Shown here: piece after piece, positions 50,240 through 64,000 of the stretch
Layout of the letters: every line of letters begins with the position of its first letter
Numbering within the stretch: the stretch's first letter is position 1
From: Eulemur rufifrons
Lineage: Eukaryota; Chordata; Mammalia; Primates; Lemuridae
DNA length: 64,000 bases
NCBI RefSeq assembly: GCF_041146395.1
Contig: NC_090989.1
Coordinates: 286,675,343 to 286,739,342, forward strand
Direction: 5' to 3'
Notes under the pieces: generated by a model
Told to the model about the DNA's origin: nothing
Seen by the model: only the letters and a program-made list of their open reading frames with translations
Databases searched by the model: none
Translations under genes and position numbers: made by a program

Positions 50240-52795
50240 GGTCTGATTGGTCAACACGGCTGAGTTCTGATTGGTCAATGTTCTCAGTCTGATTGGTCAA
50301 TGCGGCTGAGTCTCATTGGTCAGTCAGGCTGAGTCCTGATTGGTCAATGTGGCTGATCTCATTGGTCAATGCAGCTGAGTCTGATTGGTTAATGCAGCTG
50401 AGTCTGATTGGTGAAGCTGAGTCCTGATTGGTCAGTGCAGCTCAATCTGATTAGTCAGTGTGGCTGAGTCTAATTTGTCAGTTCAGCTGAATCCTGATTG
50501 GTCAGTGAGACGGAGTTCTGATTGGTCAATGAAGCAGAGTCCGATTGGTCAATTCGGCTGAGTCTGATTTGTCAGTGTAGCTGAATCCTGATTAGTCAGT
50601 GCGGCTGAATCTGGTCAACCTGGCTGAGTCCAGATTGGGCAGTGAGAATGAGTTCCGATTGGTCAATGAGGCTGACTCCGATTGTTCAATTCAGCAGAGT
50701 CTGATTGGTCAGTGCAGATGAGTCCTGATTGGTCGGCGCAGCTGAGTACTGATTGGTAGTGCAACGGAGTATGATTGGTCAGTGCGGCTGAGTCCTCATA
50801 TGCCAGTGCAGCTGAATCCTGATTGGCAGTGTACTTAATCTGGTCAGTGTGGCTGAATCTGATAGGTCAGGGCAGCTGAGTCCCGGCCGGGCGCGGTGGC
50901 TCACACCTGTAATCCTACCACTCTGGGAGGCCGAGGCGGGTGGATCGCTCGAGGTCAGGAGTTTGAGACCAGGGCAGCTGAGTCCTGATTGGTCAATGTG
51001 GCTAAGTCCTGATTGGTCAAGGTGGCTCAGTCTGATTGGCCAGTGTGGCTGAGTCCTGATCGGTCAACGCAGCTGAGTCTGATTGGTCAATATGACTGGG
51101 GCTGATTGGTCAGTGCAGCTGAATACTGATTGGTCAATGCAGCTCAGTCTTGATTGGTGAACGTGGTTGGGTGTTGTTGGTCAATTTGGCTGAGCATGAT
51201 TGCTCAGTGCGGCTGAATCCTGATTGGTCAATGTGGCTGACGCTGATTGGTCAGTGCGGTTGAGTGTTGATTGGTCACTGCGGCTGAGTCCTGATTTGTC
51301 CATGCAGCTGAATCCTGATTGCTCAGTGTGGCTGAATCTGGACAGTGCTGCTGAATACTCATTGTTCAGGGTAGCTAAATCTGCTTGGTCAACTTGGCTC
51401 AGCGCCCTGAGTCCTGATTGGTCAGTGTGGCCGAATCTGATTGGTCAGGGCGGCTGAGTCCTGATGGGTCAACGCAGCTGAGTCTGATTGCTCAGTGTGG
51501 CTGAGTCCTGATTGGTCAACGCGGCAGAGTCTGGCTGGTCAATTTGGCTGAGCTTGATTGGTCAGTGCGGCAGAATCCTGTTTGGTAAATATGGCTGAAG
51601 CTGATCGGTCACTGTGGCTGAGTCCTGATTGGTCAGTGCAGCTGAATCTGGTCAGCACCCCTGAGTCCTGATTGGTCAGTATGGCCGAATCTGATTGGTC
51701 ACTGCGGCTGAGTCCTGATTTGTCAGTGCAGCTGAATCTGGTCAGCGCCCCTGAGTCCTGATTGGTCAGTGTGGCCGAATCCGATTGGTCAGGGCGGCTG
51801 AGTCCTGCTTGTTCAATGTGGCTGAGTCCTGATTGGTCAGTGTGGTTGAATCTGATTGGTCCTGGCTGCTGAGTCCTGGTTGGTCAACGTGGCTGAGTCT
51901 GATTGGTCAGTGCAGCTGAGTCCTCATTGGTCAACGTGGCTGAGTCTGATTGGCCAGTGTGTCTGAGTCCTGATTGGTCAATGTGGCTGAGTCTGATTGG
52001 TCAATTTGTCTGAAATTCATTGGTCAATTTGGCTGAGACTGATTGGTCAGTGCGGCTGAGTCCTGATTTGTCAGTGCACCTGAATCCTGATTGGTCAGTG
52101 TGGCTGAATCTGGTCAGTGCTGCTGAGTCCTTATTGGTCAGTGTGGCTGAGTCCGATTGGTCAGTTTGGCTCAGTCCTGATTCGTCAATTTGGCTGAGAC
52201 TGATTGGTCAGTGTGGCTGAATCCTGATTGGTCAATTTGGCTGACGCTGATTGGTCAGTGCGGGTGAGTCTTGATTGGTCAGTGCAGCTGAATGTGATTG
52301 GTCCGTGCGGCTGAGTCCTGATTTGTCAGTGCAGCTGAATCCGGATTGGTCAGTGTGGCTGAATCTGGTTAGTGCTGCTGAGTCCTGATTGGTTAGTGTT
52401 GCTGAATCTTATTGGTCAGGGTGGCTGTGTCCTGATTGGTCAATGTGGCTGAGTCCCGATCGGTTAGCGTGGCTGAATCTCATTGGTCCGGGCGGCTGAG
52501 TCCTGATTGGTCAATGCAGCTTAATCTGACGGGTCAGTGCAGCTGAGTCCTGATGGGTCAGTGCAGCTGAATCCTGATTGGTCAGTGTGGCTGACTCTGG
52601 AGAGTGCGGCTGAGTCCTGATTGGTGAGTGTGGCTGAATCTGATTAGTCAGGGTGGGGGAGTCCTGTTTGGTCAACGTGGCTGAGTCCTAACTGGTCCAC
52701 GTGGCTCGGTACTGATTGGTCAGTGTGGCTGAATCTGATTGGTCAGGGCGGCTGAGTCCAGATTGGTCAACGTGGCTGAGTATGATTGGTCAACG
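50240..52795 (+). repeat. CCAAT-box minisatellite array 2, roughly 100 copies
   Basis: It has the same 23-24-bp unit as array 1 and the same orientation, extended to 2.5 kb. Most units keep GATTGGTCA; variants such as 'gatttgtc' and 'gactggtc' occur. It is interrupted by a short Alu head (50886-50972) and ends at GC boxes. The consistent motif over so many units is the most unusual repeat in the window. Confidence 0.95.
50886..50972 (+). mobile_element. Alu 5' fragment without tail inside CCAAT array 2
   Basis: Only the first ~85 bases of an Alu are present ('ggccgggcgcggtggctcac' to 'caggagtttgagacc'). There is no A tail. 'cagggcagctgagtcc' occurs on both sides and could be a target-site duplication or simply neighbouring array units. 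Loss of the 3' part probably came from recombination within the array. Confidence 0.93.
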
Positions 52796-52940
52796 GCGGT
52801 GGGGGCGGAGCGGGGGGGGGGACACGGGAGGGGAGTGCGGGCGGGGACGGGGCACCCCACGGTCCAGGGCGGGCTGCCGGCTTCTCCGCCCGATGGGCGA
52901 CTCGGCTGAAGCCTGACACTGCCCGCGAGCAGCATCGTGA
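52796..52940 (+). promoter_or_regulatory. GC-box cluster at the end of CCAAT array 2
   Basis: Directly after the last CCAAT unit come 'gtgggggcggagc' and 'gcgggcggggacgggg', both good GC-box (SP-family) matches, in CpG-rich sequence. CCAAT boxes followed by GC boxes is a classic TATA-less promoter layout. No transcript or coding exon is recognised downstream. Confidence 0.45.
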
Positions 52941-52959
52941 GGGTCGTTGTAATGAGTCG

Positions 52960-53140
52960 CTGAATGTCGCTGGCCGACACAGATCATGCAGCGCAAGCTC
53001 GTGGTCCTCGGGGACAGCGCTAACACGCACTGGCCATTCTGGTCGTCCTTGTGGGGAAACTGAGGCACAGAAACCCGTGAAAAGGCCAAAGGAGGCCTGG
53101 GACTCAAAGCCTGGACAGCATAAACCAAAGCTGGGCCTGA
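52960..53140. mobile_element. possible MIR remnant
   Basis: The phrase 'ggggaaactgaggcacagaa' is characteristic of the MIR core. The rest is too decayed for a firm call. Confidence 0.4.
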
Positions 53141-56100
53141 GCCCTCACCCAGCCCTCGCCTGATCCTCGTCTGGTCTCAATGTCGGGTTAGACCCACCTA
53201 AATGTGACGCAGCAATAACTACTATTGACGACTGAACGGACAGACACTTGGAATGTCAAAGCCTCAGGTAAGAGTAAAGGCAGACACGTTTCTTAAACGC
53301 AATTACTATCAGTTTAGCCAACGTTGAGGGGACTCAAAGTGGTGAGCAGGTTCCTGATTTTAGGTAAATTTCCTAGTGACGGGGGATCAGACTGCTCAGG
53401 GTCAGCCAAGTCCACCCAGAGCTTGAGACAGAGCCCGGGCTTTGGGTGCCTTGGACGGGTCTGGCGAGAAATTCGATCACAGGTTCTGTCACTGCTGGGG
53501 ACAAGAGCCAGTGCAGCCCTAAATGCCCACGTGTGTGCCCGTTGCAGGGCTGGAGTCAGGGCCAGGTTGGTAGCCCTGTACCCTGGGGATGGGATCCGTG
53601 CTGGCCCTGCGGTCATTCAGGTGGTGAGGCAGGCACTGGCCTGGGACAGTGCCCCCCACCTCCCGGGAGCGTGCAGCCCACCCTGGTTGGTAGGGGCTGC
53701 TCCATCTGCAGCGTTCGCTGAGGGGGGCACAGGCCAAAGAAATCCTTGCGGGGAGCGGGGTGGGCAGAACTTTGGCCTGATCCCTGCCACAGGCTGGCTG
53801 GAGGTCCCTTGCCTAAGAGAACTGAGGGTCACACCCCCTGGGCCAGAGGCCTGGCTGCAGCGGAGGTGCAGGGATTTCCTTCTCCGGGCTGCTTGGGGCC
53901 TGGAGACTCTGCACCTCTGTGCAGAAGACCAAGAGGGGCTGGGACTCGGGCGCCCCCAGCCTGCTTCCTTGGTCTTGGAGGAGTGTCTCCATCTGTTAGG
54001 GCAACTGTCCCAGTTTGCCTGGGACCTTTGGTGCTAAACTGGGGGCTTTCCCCTGTTCCCCCAAGTTCTGCAGCACGCTTAGAAGCAGCTGCTGACCGCC
54101 TACACTTGACTACAGATGTAACTGTTGGTGACAATTCTAGTATTTTGCCACTATTTGCCAGTCCTGTGGGCAATGAGCACCCAGGACCTCGGGAAGCAGA
54201 GTGTGAATGCCCTGCAGGTCGGAGCAAAGAACCCATTCCAGACACCGAGAGGTGATTCAGAGAGCCTGTGCCTGGGGTCCTGCCCCAGGACCAGCCCTGT
54301 GTGTGTCCAGGTGCAGTCAGGGAGCGCAGTGAGGGTTGTGGATGTGGGGTTGGCACAGGACTTCCGCCCACAGGGTGGGGCAACTGCAGCCTTTACAGCA
54401 GGCTGGGGTTGCTGGGGTCACCAATGCTAACCAGGCCTGACCCTGCCTAGCGTCCGAGATCAGCCAAGACCGGGTGCGTTCAGGGTGGTAGGGCCGTGGA
54501 CAAGGAAGAAAAGGTGGTGCAGTGCTGGGGAGAGTGAGGGCACCTTGGGGCCCACATCTGAGAGCAAAAGGGCGTCACTGCTCTTCTGCCTGAGGTGGCC
54601 TTGGTGGGGGCAAGTGGAAAATGACTTTTTCACACCCAGTTTTCTAACCCAAGCTGATTTCCAGATCCAGAGCCCACCCAGGGAAGGGGGACCTGGGTCC
54701 CGCAGCAGTTCCTGCAAGGACAGCGCGAGGTGACTGGCAGACCCCGCCCCTGGCTCACCTGCGGACACCCGTGGGCCCTGGGCGAGTCTCTCTGCAGGAG
54801 AGCGGCGGGAGGGGTGCTGCTCTGCTGTGGGGGCTCCTCTCACGGGTAGTTTTTAAAATAGCAAATGGGCCATGAGCATGGGCACCCACGCCACCTCCCC
54901 ACGCCTGAAGGACCTGCCACCCCTTCTCAAGGCCCTGGTAGCCTCCTGGTGGAGGTGACACATTGTTAATAATGTGTCAGGCTGTTGACAGCCTGCTCTC
55001 TGGTCCCCCAAGTAAAAGGAGTTTGGAAATAAGATGCCTTCCCCCGAGTGTCTGACCCTGTCATCCTGGACACTTATGGCAGACCGTGTCCTGCAGTCCC
55101 AGGAGTCCCCATCACGTGCTCTGTGACATTGGAAGGATGACTCGCCTGTTCACCTCTGGCATCACGTTTCTGCTCCTTTCCTTTGCAGCCTCGGTGACAT
55201 AGGGGCGAAGGTCAGGGTATGGCAGGACCCCCCTGAGGCCTCCCCAGAGCCCACCTGGGTGCTGATGCCTCAGCCCGGTGCTCAGAGGCCACCCTGGCCG
55301 GCTGCACTGCGGGTCCCTTCCCCTCCCGGAGTGCAGGGGGGCGCCCTCCACACTGTGATGGGGGTCCCGGCAGGCGGGAGACAGGGCTGGACAGAGCACC
55401 TGGCCCTGCCCCTGCCCAGGCTGAATCCTCCTGAAGACGCGGGCCTTGTGTGGCCCTGCCTGTCCCGGGGCTTGGACAGCTCCAGTGCCAGGGGCTTCTC
55501 CCATCCGTGTGCTGACCACACAGCAGCTTCTGATGCCTGTCGGCTCCGCCTGGGCCGTAGACGGGGAGGACACAGTAGGGACCCGCACCCAGGTCTCAGC
55601 AGCCTGTGGGGGAACTCCTGGGTCACCTGGGGAGTTTCTCACCAGGTGTGTGGAAACTGCTCTTCACAAACAGGCACCTGAGGAGGTGAACCTCTACCTG
55701 GCCTTTGAAGGTAACAGCACAGCAAACCTGCAGCTCAGCTGAGAGGCTGCTTTCTGGTCTGGAGGCGTCAGGCACAGGCAGAATCCGGGGCTCGTGGGAC
55801 AGCCATGTGTGACCGGCCGGCAGTGGCTGCTGAGAGGCTGTGGTCTCCTCTGCCCTCCTTGCAGTGCGGGTAACGTCTGCCCGATGGCGGGCAGTGGGGG
55901 GGGGGCGAATGCCTTGGCCTGGCCATGAGGTGGCAGATGGCGCCAGGGTGGGGCCAGAGGGCGTTGCCTCTTGGGCCTCAGCTGCTGGACCACCAGGTCC
56001 CTGCCCTGGAGCTGTCCCCTGTGGCCGAGTGACCAGGGGCGAGCAGGGCCCTCCTTGGCTTCTGACTCAGTCTTCCTCTCTGCTTGGCGTGGGGGGAGCA

Positions 56101-56704
56101 GTGTCCGGACGGTGCTCCGCTCTGGCGCTCTGCACACAGCGGGTGTGGCGTTCGCTTCCCGGATGGCCAAAGCCAGAGCATCTGGGAGGAGGCGGTACGG
56201 CTCAGCTGGCCTTGCCCGCGGCCCCGCGGGGGTGGGGACACACCGTGAAGCCCTGACTCCCCCTGGGCTCCGGGGAGGTCGTGTTCTCGTGACCCGTGGG
56301 AAGGGCTGAGGCGCCCGGGCAGAGCTGCCGCCCCTGCCTTGACCCACGACTGCCGAGTCTGTGTCGGCCCCATGTCGTGGGGGACCAGGCGGAGCCTTCA
56401 CCCAGGTGGGCGTCTGCGGCGTGGGTGAGCCGGTCCCGCCTCTGGGAATCAGCGAGTCGGTCTGAAAACGCAGGGTCGCTGGATGGGGACAGGGCGTCGT
56501 TCCTGGTCATCCTCGTTGTTTTGTGCAGATCCAGCTTTCCAGCTGGTAAATTTTTCTTTTGCTTGAAGAATTTCTTTTAATTTTTTTTTTTTTTTTTTTT
56601 TTTGGTAATGAGAATCTGGTGGTGATAATTTCTTTCATTTTTGGTCCAAAAAAGTTATTTTATTTTCTGTTTTGATGGTGTATCAGATATACCATCTGTT
56701 TGCT
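53141..56704. other. GC-rich unique DNA, no exon recognised
   Basis: Open frames up to 237 codons (53324-54037 plus; 55694-56401 minus) lie in GC-rich DNA on both strands and carry no motif I know. The part 55840-56500 is CpG-rich. A ~25-base T tract is at 56580-56604, just before segment C. I cannot rule out a divergent gene piece here. Confidence 0.4.
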
Positions 56705-58019
56705 CCTGCCCTCTGGCGTCACACCCTGCGTGAGAGGACGTGGCTGCCAGTGAGTGAGGCCTTCCCGTGCCCAGACCTGTGGCCCCGCGGGTGAGTGCGA
56801 CCTTCCTGTCCCAGCCCCAGGGGCACCACCTTTCTGTCCGCAGCCGCCTGCTGAGGGGCGGCCGGTCCTCAGAGACCCGGGAGGGGCTCCGTAGGGACAT
56901 GTGGAAACGGGGCACCCGCACTCTCCACCACACCGAGGTCCCCCACGCCCAGGATGTGGTGGCCATGGGTGTGATGTCCACGCGGTGGCCTCTCCGCCCC
57001 AATGGGGTAGTGGCCTCTGAGCGGGACGTGGGTCTGGCTCAGCCTCTGTGAGGGAGGTCGCTGTCCTCTCTGTGTCACTGGCAGGGTGTTCAGGTTGTTC
57101 ACAAACGCAGTTTCCTTACAGATATTTCGTCCTTCCAGGGAACCTGGCGTCGCCGCGCACCGTCCTCTGTGTCCTGCCTTCAGAGTCTCCGGCGTCCTTG
57201 CCCTGTGAGGTCTGCGACTTCACTGTGAGTCCTCCCGTGTGTTTCACAGTGTGTTTTGCAGCAGCCACACGCTCCCAGGTCATCACCGTTAACCCCAAAT
57301 TGGGAAACACACTTTTGTCTCCAACTGTCCCATCCCCCAGGCCCGCTTCTCCGCCTTCCCCAACTGGGAGAAAAATGTGTCTTTCCCTCCGGTTCCAGTT
57401 TTCTTTTCCCAGAACTGTTTCTGAGACTGTCCCTCAGTTTCCCAGCCTTGGCAGATCTAAAGGGCAGAGATGACTCCAAGGCGGGTGTGGGCAGCGCCTC
57501 CTCCTGAGCAGACGCAGACCCCACATTCCCGGCAGGAGCACCCACTGTTCATGCCCTGCTCTCTCAGCGCAGCCCCCCAGGGGGAGCGCAGATCCCCCCT
57601 CACTGAGGGTCCCAACCTGACAAAGGCAAACAGCGCTTCACAGACTCAAGTCTCGTCATGTCGCTCTCCTGATTTATAACTTTGGCAGTGGTTTCCTACT
57701 GGCCTTGGCGAGACAACACAGGCCTGACCATGGCCTGCAGACCCTGAGCGGTCCTGCCTGCTCCCCTCTCCCACGCGGTCTACCCCAGCTGCCTGCAGTC
57801 TACCCTGCTCTCACTTTCAGGGACACAGCCGGGTTTTGGTGTCTCAGGGCTTTTATTCAGGTTCCCTCAACGCATCCACCCAGTTGACACCCTTAGCAAA
57901 TTTTCCAAGGGTTTGCCCAGCTAGAGCCTTAAAGTCACAGCAGTTTGTAGTATCCAACAGTAGAAAAGTTGATAATGTGATTTTTCAAAAGACAAAAAAA
58001 TTCATTATTTAGTGTATCA

Positions 58020-61290
<3,271 letters not shown>

Positions 61291-63010
61291 CTAATTAAGG
61301 TGGTACAAGTATTTTTGTTACATGGCTACCTTGTGTCGTGCTGAAGTCAGAGGTGTTGGTGTGTCCGTCATCAGAATATAGTGTTCATGTGTGCAAGTTT
61401 TTATCCTACACCCACTGTCCATTCCTCCCCCTTCTAGGTTTTCATGTCCTTTATATTGCCATGTGCCTCTGTGTATCCATGTAGTAGCTCCCACTTATTT
61501 GTGAGAACATATGGTGTCTGGTTCTCCATTCCTGAGATAGTTCACTTAGGGAAATGGTCTCCAGTTCCCCCCACATTGCCGCAAATGACATTATTTCATT
61601 CCCTTTTGTTTTTAGAGACAGGGTCTCCCTCTGGTGGCCGGGATAGAGGGCAGTGGCATGATCATAGCTCACTCCAACCTCACACTCTGGGCTCCAGTGG
61701 TCCTCCTGTCTCAGCCTCCTGAGTAGCTGGGACTACAGGTATGTCCCACCATGCCTGGCTAATTTTTTTATTTTTTTAGAGACTGGGTCTCGCTCTTGCT
61801 CAGGCTGCTATTTCATTCCTTTTTACGGCTGAGTAGTACACCGTGATATTTATACATGTATGTGTCTACACAGACACACACAGATTTTTGTCCCCTTATG
61901 AATTGAATGGCACTTAGGTTGATTCCATATCTTTGCAATTGTGAAGTCTGCTGTGCTAAACATTCGAATGCAGGTGTCTTTTGGATAAAATGACTTCATT
62001 TCCTTTGGGTAGTTACCCAGGAGTGGGCTTGCTGGATTGAATGGTAGGTCTACATTTCTTTCTTTGAGGATTGCCCATAATGTTTTCCATAGAGGTTCTA
62101 CTAGTTTGCAGACCCAGCAGAGTATCGGCGCTCCTTTCTCTATGCTTCTGTGGCAGCATCTGTTGTTTTTTGTCTTTTTAATAATGGCTATTCTGATTGG
62201 GGTGAGACGGTATCTTACTGTAGTTTTAATTTGCATTTGTCTGTGATTAACGATGTTTAGCAGTTTTTCATGTTTTTTGGCAATTTGTCTATCTTCTTTT
62301 CAGAAACTTCTGTTCTGGTCTTTTGCCCACTTTTTGATGAAGGTGTTATTCTTTTCTTGCTGATTTGTTTGGGTCTTTGCATATTCTGGATATCATCTTT
62401 TGTCAGGTGCATAGTTGCAAATATTTTGTCCTATTCTGTAGGTTGTGTATTCACTGTGTTGATTATTTCCTTTGCTGTGCAGAAGTTTTCTAATTTAATT
62501 AAGTCCCATTGATTTATTTTTGTTGTTGCTATGTTTGTCTTTGGGGTGTTAGTCATAAATTCTTTGACTTGGCTGATGCCTAAAATGTTTTTCCTACTTT
62601 TTTTCTAGAATTTTTATGGTTTCATGCTTTTCATTTAAATCTTCAATCCATCTTGAATTGATTTTTGTATTTAGTGAGAGAGCAATCCTGTTTCTCTCTT
62701 CTTCATATGAATATCCAATTTTTCCAGCACTACTTATTGAATAGGGCTTCCTTTCCTCAGTGTATGTTTTCTGCTTTGTCAAAAATCAGTTGGTGCTAGG
62801 TAGATGGTTTTATGTCTGGGTTCTCTATTTTGTTCCCTTGGATTAGTCACAGTTTTTTACACCAGGACCATGGTGTTTTCCTTACTATGGCCTTGTAGTA
62901 TAATTTGACGTCAGGTAATGTCATACCTCCAGATTTGTTGTTCAGTATAATGTTGCATGCAGAGGTGAAAGTGAGCATGTTTGCTTTGTCCCTGATCTTA
63001 GTGGCAAAAG
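61291..63010 (-). mobile_element. second L1 remnant in segment C, antisense
   Basis: Counterpart of 36850-38560 in B, with the shared partial Alu at 61607-61808. It has the same landmarks and stops; no intact ORF2. Confidence 0.87.
61607..61808 (-). mobile_element. partial Alu inside the L1, shared with B
   Basis: Same element and junctions as 37155-37351 in segment B, so it was present before the duplication. Confidence 0.85.
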
Positions 63011-63015
63011 CTGCG

Positions 63016-63046
63016 GTTAGGGGTTAGGGTTTTTAGAGTTAGGGTT
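63016..63046 (+). repeat. degenerate TTAGGG run in segment C
   Basis: Same three-unit run as at 38563-38593 in B, copied by the duplication. Confidence 0.4.
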
Positions 63047-63110
63047 CCTGTTACAGTTGGGATTGGGTCCTGTTAATAATTATCTTGTGGTCACAAGGAT
63101 TCTGGTTTTT

Positions 63111-63449
63111 TGTTTTTTTTTTTTTTTTGAGACAGAGTCTCACTCTGTTGCCCAGGCTAGAGTGAGTGCCGTGGCGTCAGCCTAGCTCACAGCAACCTCA
63201 AACTCCTGAGCTCAAGGGATCCTCCTGTCTCAGCCTCCCGAGTAGTTGGGACTACAGGCATGCACCACCATGCCCGGCTAATTTTTTCTATATATATTTT
63301 TAGCTGTCCATATAATTTCTTTCTATTTTTTAGTAGAGATGGGGTCTCGCTCTTGCTCAGGCTGATCTCCAACTCCTGAGCTCAAACGATCCACCCACCT
63401 CAGCCTCCCAGAGTGCTAGGATTACAGGCGTGAGCCACTGCGCCCGGCC
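63111..63449 (-). mobile_element. second Alu private to segment C
   Basis: Antisense Alu from a T tract to 'gcgcccggcc', flanked by 'aaggattctg' at 63095-63104 and 63450-63459. Segment B reads through the empty site near 38648. Confidence 0.96.
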
Positions 63450-64000
63450 AAGGATTCTGTTTTGTTAGTTTTATGATCTCTGGTTTTTGTTGTTTCTTTT
63501 TTTAAACATAGATACTTGTCAATTGTATCTAAACTCCTGGAACTCAGTTGTAAGGTTTCTATGAGGTTTGCTTGGCTAAGAGGGGTCCATTCATTTGGCT
63601 TGGGGCTTAGGGTTTTATTTTACTTTACTTTACCATGCTTTCACTAGTATAATTTAGTAATGCTTTCTTTATGTATGCATGGGAGGAAACAGCCAGGAAA
63701 AATAAGTAAATCTCCAAGAGGTGGCTCTGAGTTCAGGCTTACACACTACCTTCAAGTGAAACAAAGAAAGAATGGGTGTGGTTGGGGTCAGCAGTGGGGA
63801 GGTAACCAGGAAAAGCAAGGTAAGCAAGAGCAAGCATTGTTGTTCAGACTTAAGTGGTGCCTTCCGCATTGCTAAGAATCCCTCATGATTTAGTCATCCT
63901 TCTCTTCTTGCTATGAGAGGGAGACATGTTTACAAATGGAAGTAGGTCTCCTTCACAGACGTAAATTTCCCTGACAGAAAGGTAACTTCCGGCCTGTTTT

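Noticed and set aside
45244..52795. CRISPR-like direct repeats
   Set aside because: Units are directly adjacent with no unique spacers, in a primate genome. They are minisatellite units.
52981..53030. Small-GTPase-like start (QRKLVVLGDS)
   Set aside because: Only about ten residues resemble the family and the frame stops without further motifs.
53324..54037. 237-codon plus-strand frame
   Set aside because: No recognisable motif, both strands open, and no duplicate to test for constraint.
56706..56719. CTCF-type motif at the left edge of segment C
   Set aside because: Two core mismatches, and it is not the aligned counterpart of the A/B motif.

Overview
This window is nuclear DNA from a primate, most likely a lemur-type strepsirrhine. 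The full-length SINEs are dimeric Alu elements with the extra linker typical of lemur Alus (the 'tagaaagaaattatatggacaactaaaaatatata' region between the arms), alongside ancient L1 remnants, a 7SL copy, CpG islands, minisatellites and spliced exon fragments of vertebrate genes. There is no prokaryotic or viral gene organisation and no intact protein-coding gene that I can support. Almost all long open frames fall in minisatellites, GC-rich DNA or retroelements.

Layout. 1-12.0 kb: AT-rich intergenic DNA with L1 fragments and five Alus, several with readable target-site duplications. 12.0-13.9 kb: two abutting minisatellites (a ~30-bp unit, then a CA-rich unit) running into a CpG island. 14.4-19.9 kb: a Tigger-like DNA transposon end, a GC-rich ~30-bp minisatellite with higher-order repetition, and a ~4-kb array of a ~60-bp unit. 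19.9-27.3 kb: a duplicated block (E1/E2), each copy preceded by the 60-bp array, flanking segment A and an L1. 27.2-28.8 kb: a C-rich tract and a 7SL RNA pseudogene. 30.6-32.3 kb: four exons of a decayed laminin alpha-5 (LAMA5) gene. 32.8-39.2 kb: segment B. 39.5 kb: one exon of a TPPP (p25-alpha) gene on the minus strand, fused to an Alu. 44.3-52.8 kb: two copies (D1/D2) of a block that runs into an unusual array of 23-24-bp units, each carrying an inverted CCAAT box. 56.7-64.0 kb: segment C.

Segments A (20.8-24.1 kb, inverted), B (32.8-39.2 kb) and C (56.7 kb to the window end) are three copies of one low-copy repeat. Alu insertions present or absent at the same site suggest A and B share a more recent ancestor than either does with C. 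The mosaic of low-copy repeats, GC-rich minisatellites, broken exons of two genes that are near chromosome ends in human (LAMA5, TPPP) and short degenerate TTAGGG runs suggests a subtelomeric or former subtelomeric region; this is inference.

The most unusual structures are the two CCAAT-box arrays, each ending at GC/CpG-rich DNA on the same side. Next are the divergent CTCF-type motifs in the inverted copies A and B, and a 58-codon open frame kept without indels in E1 and E2. All identity and count statements are by eye.
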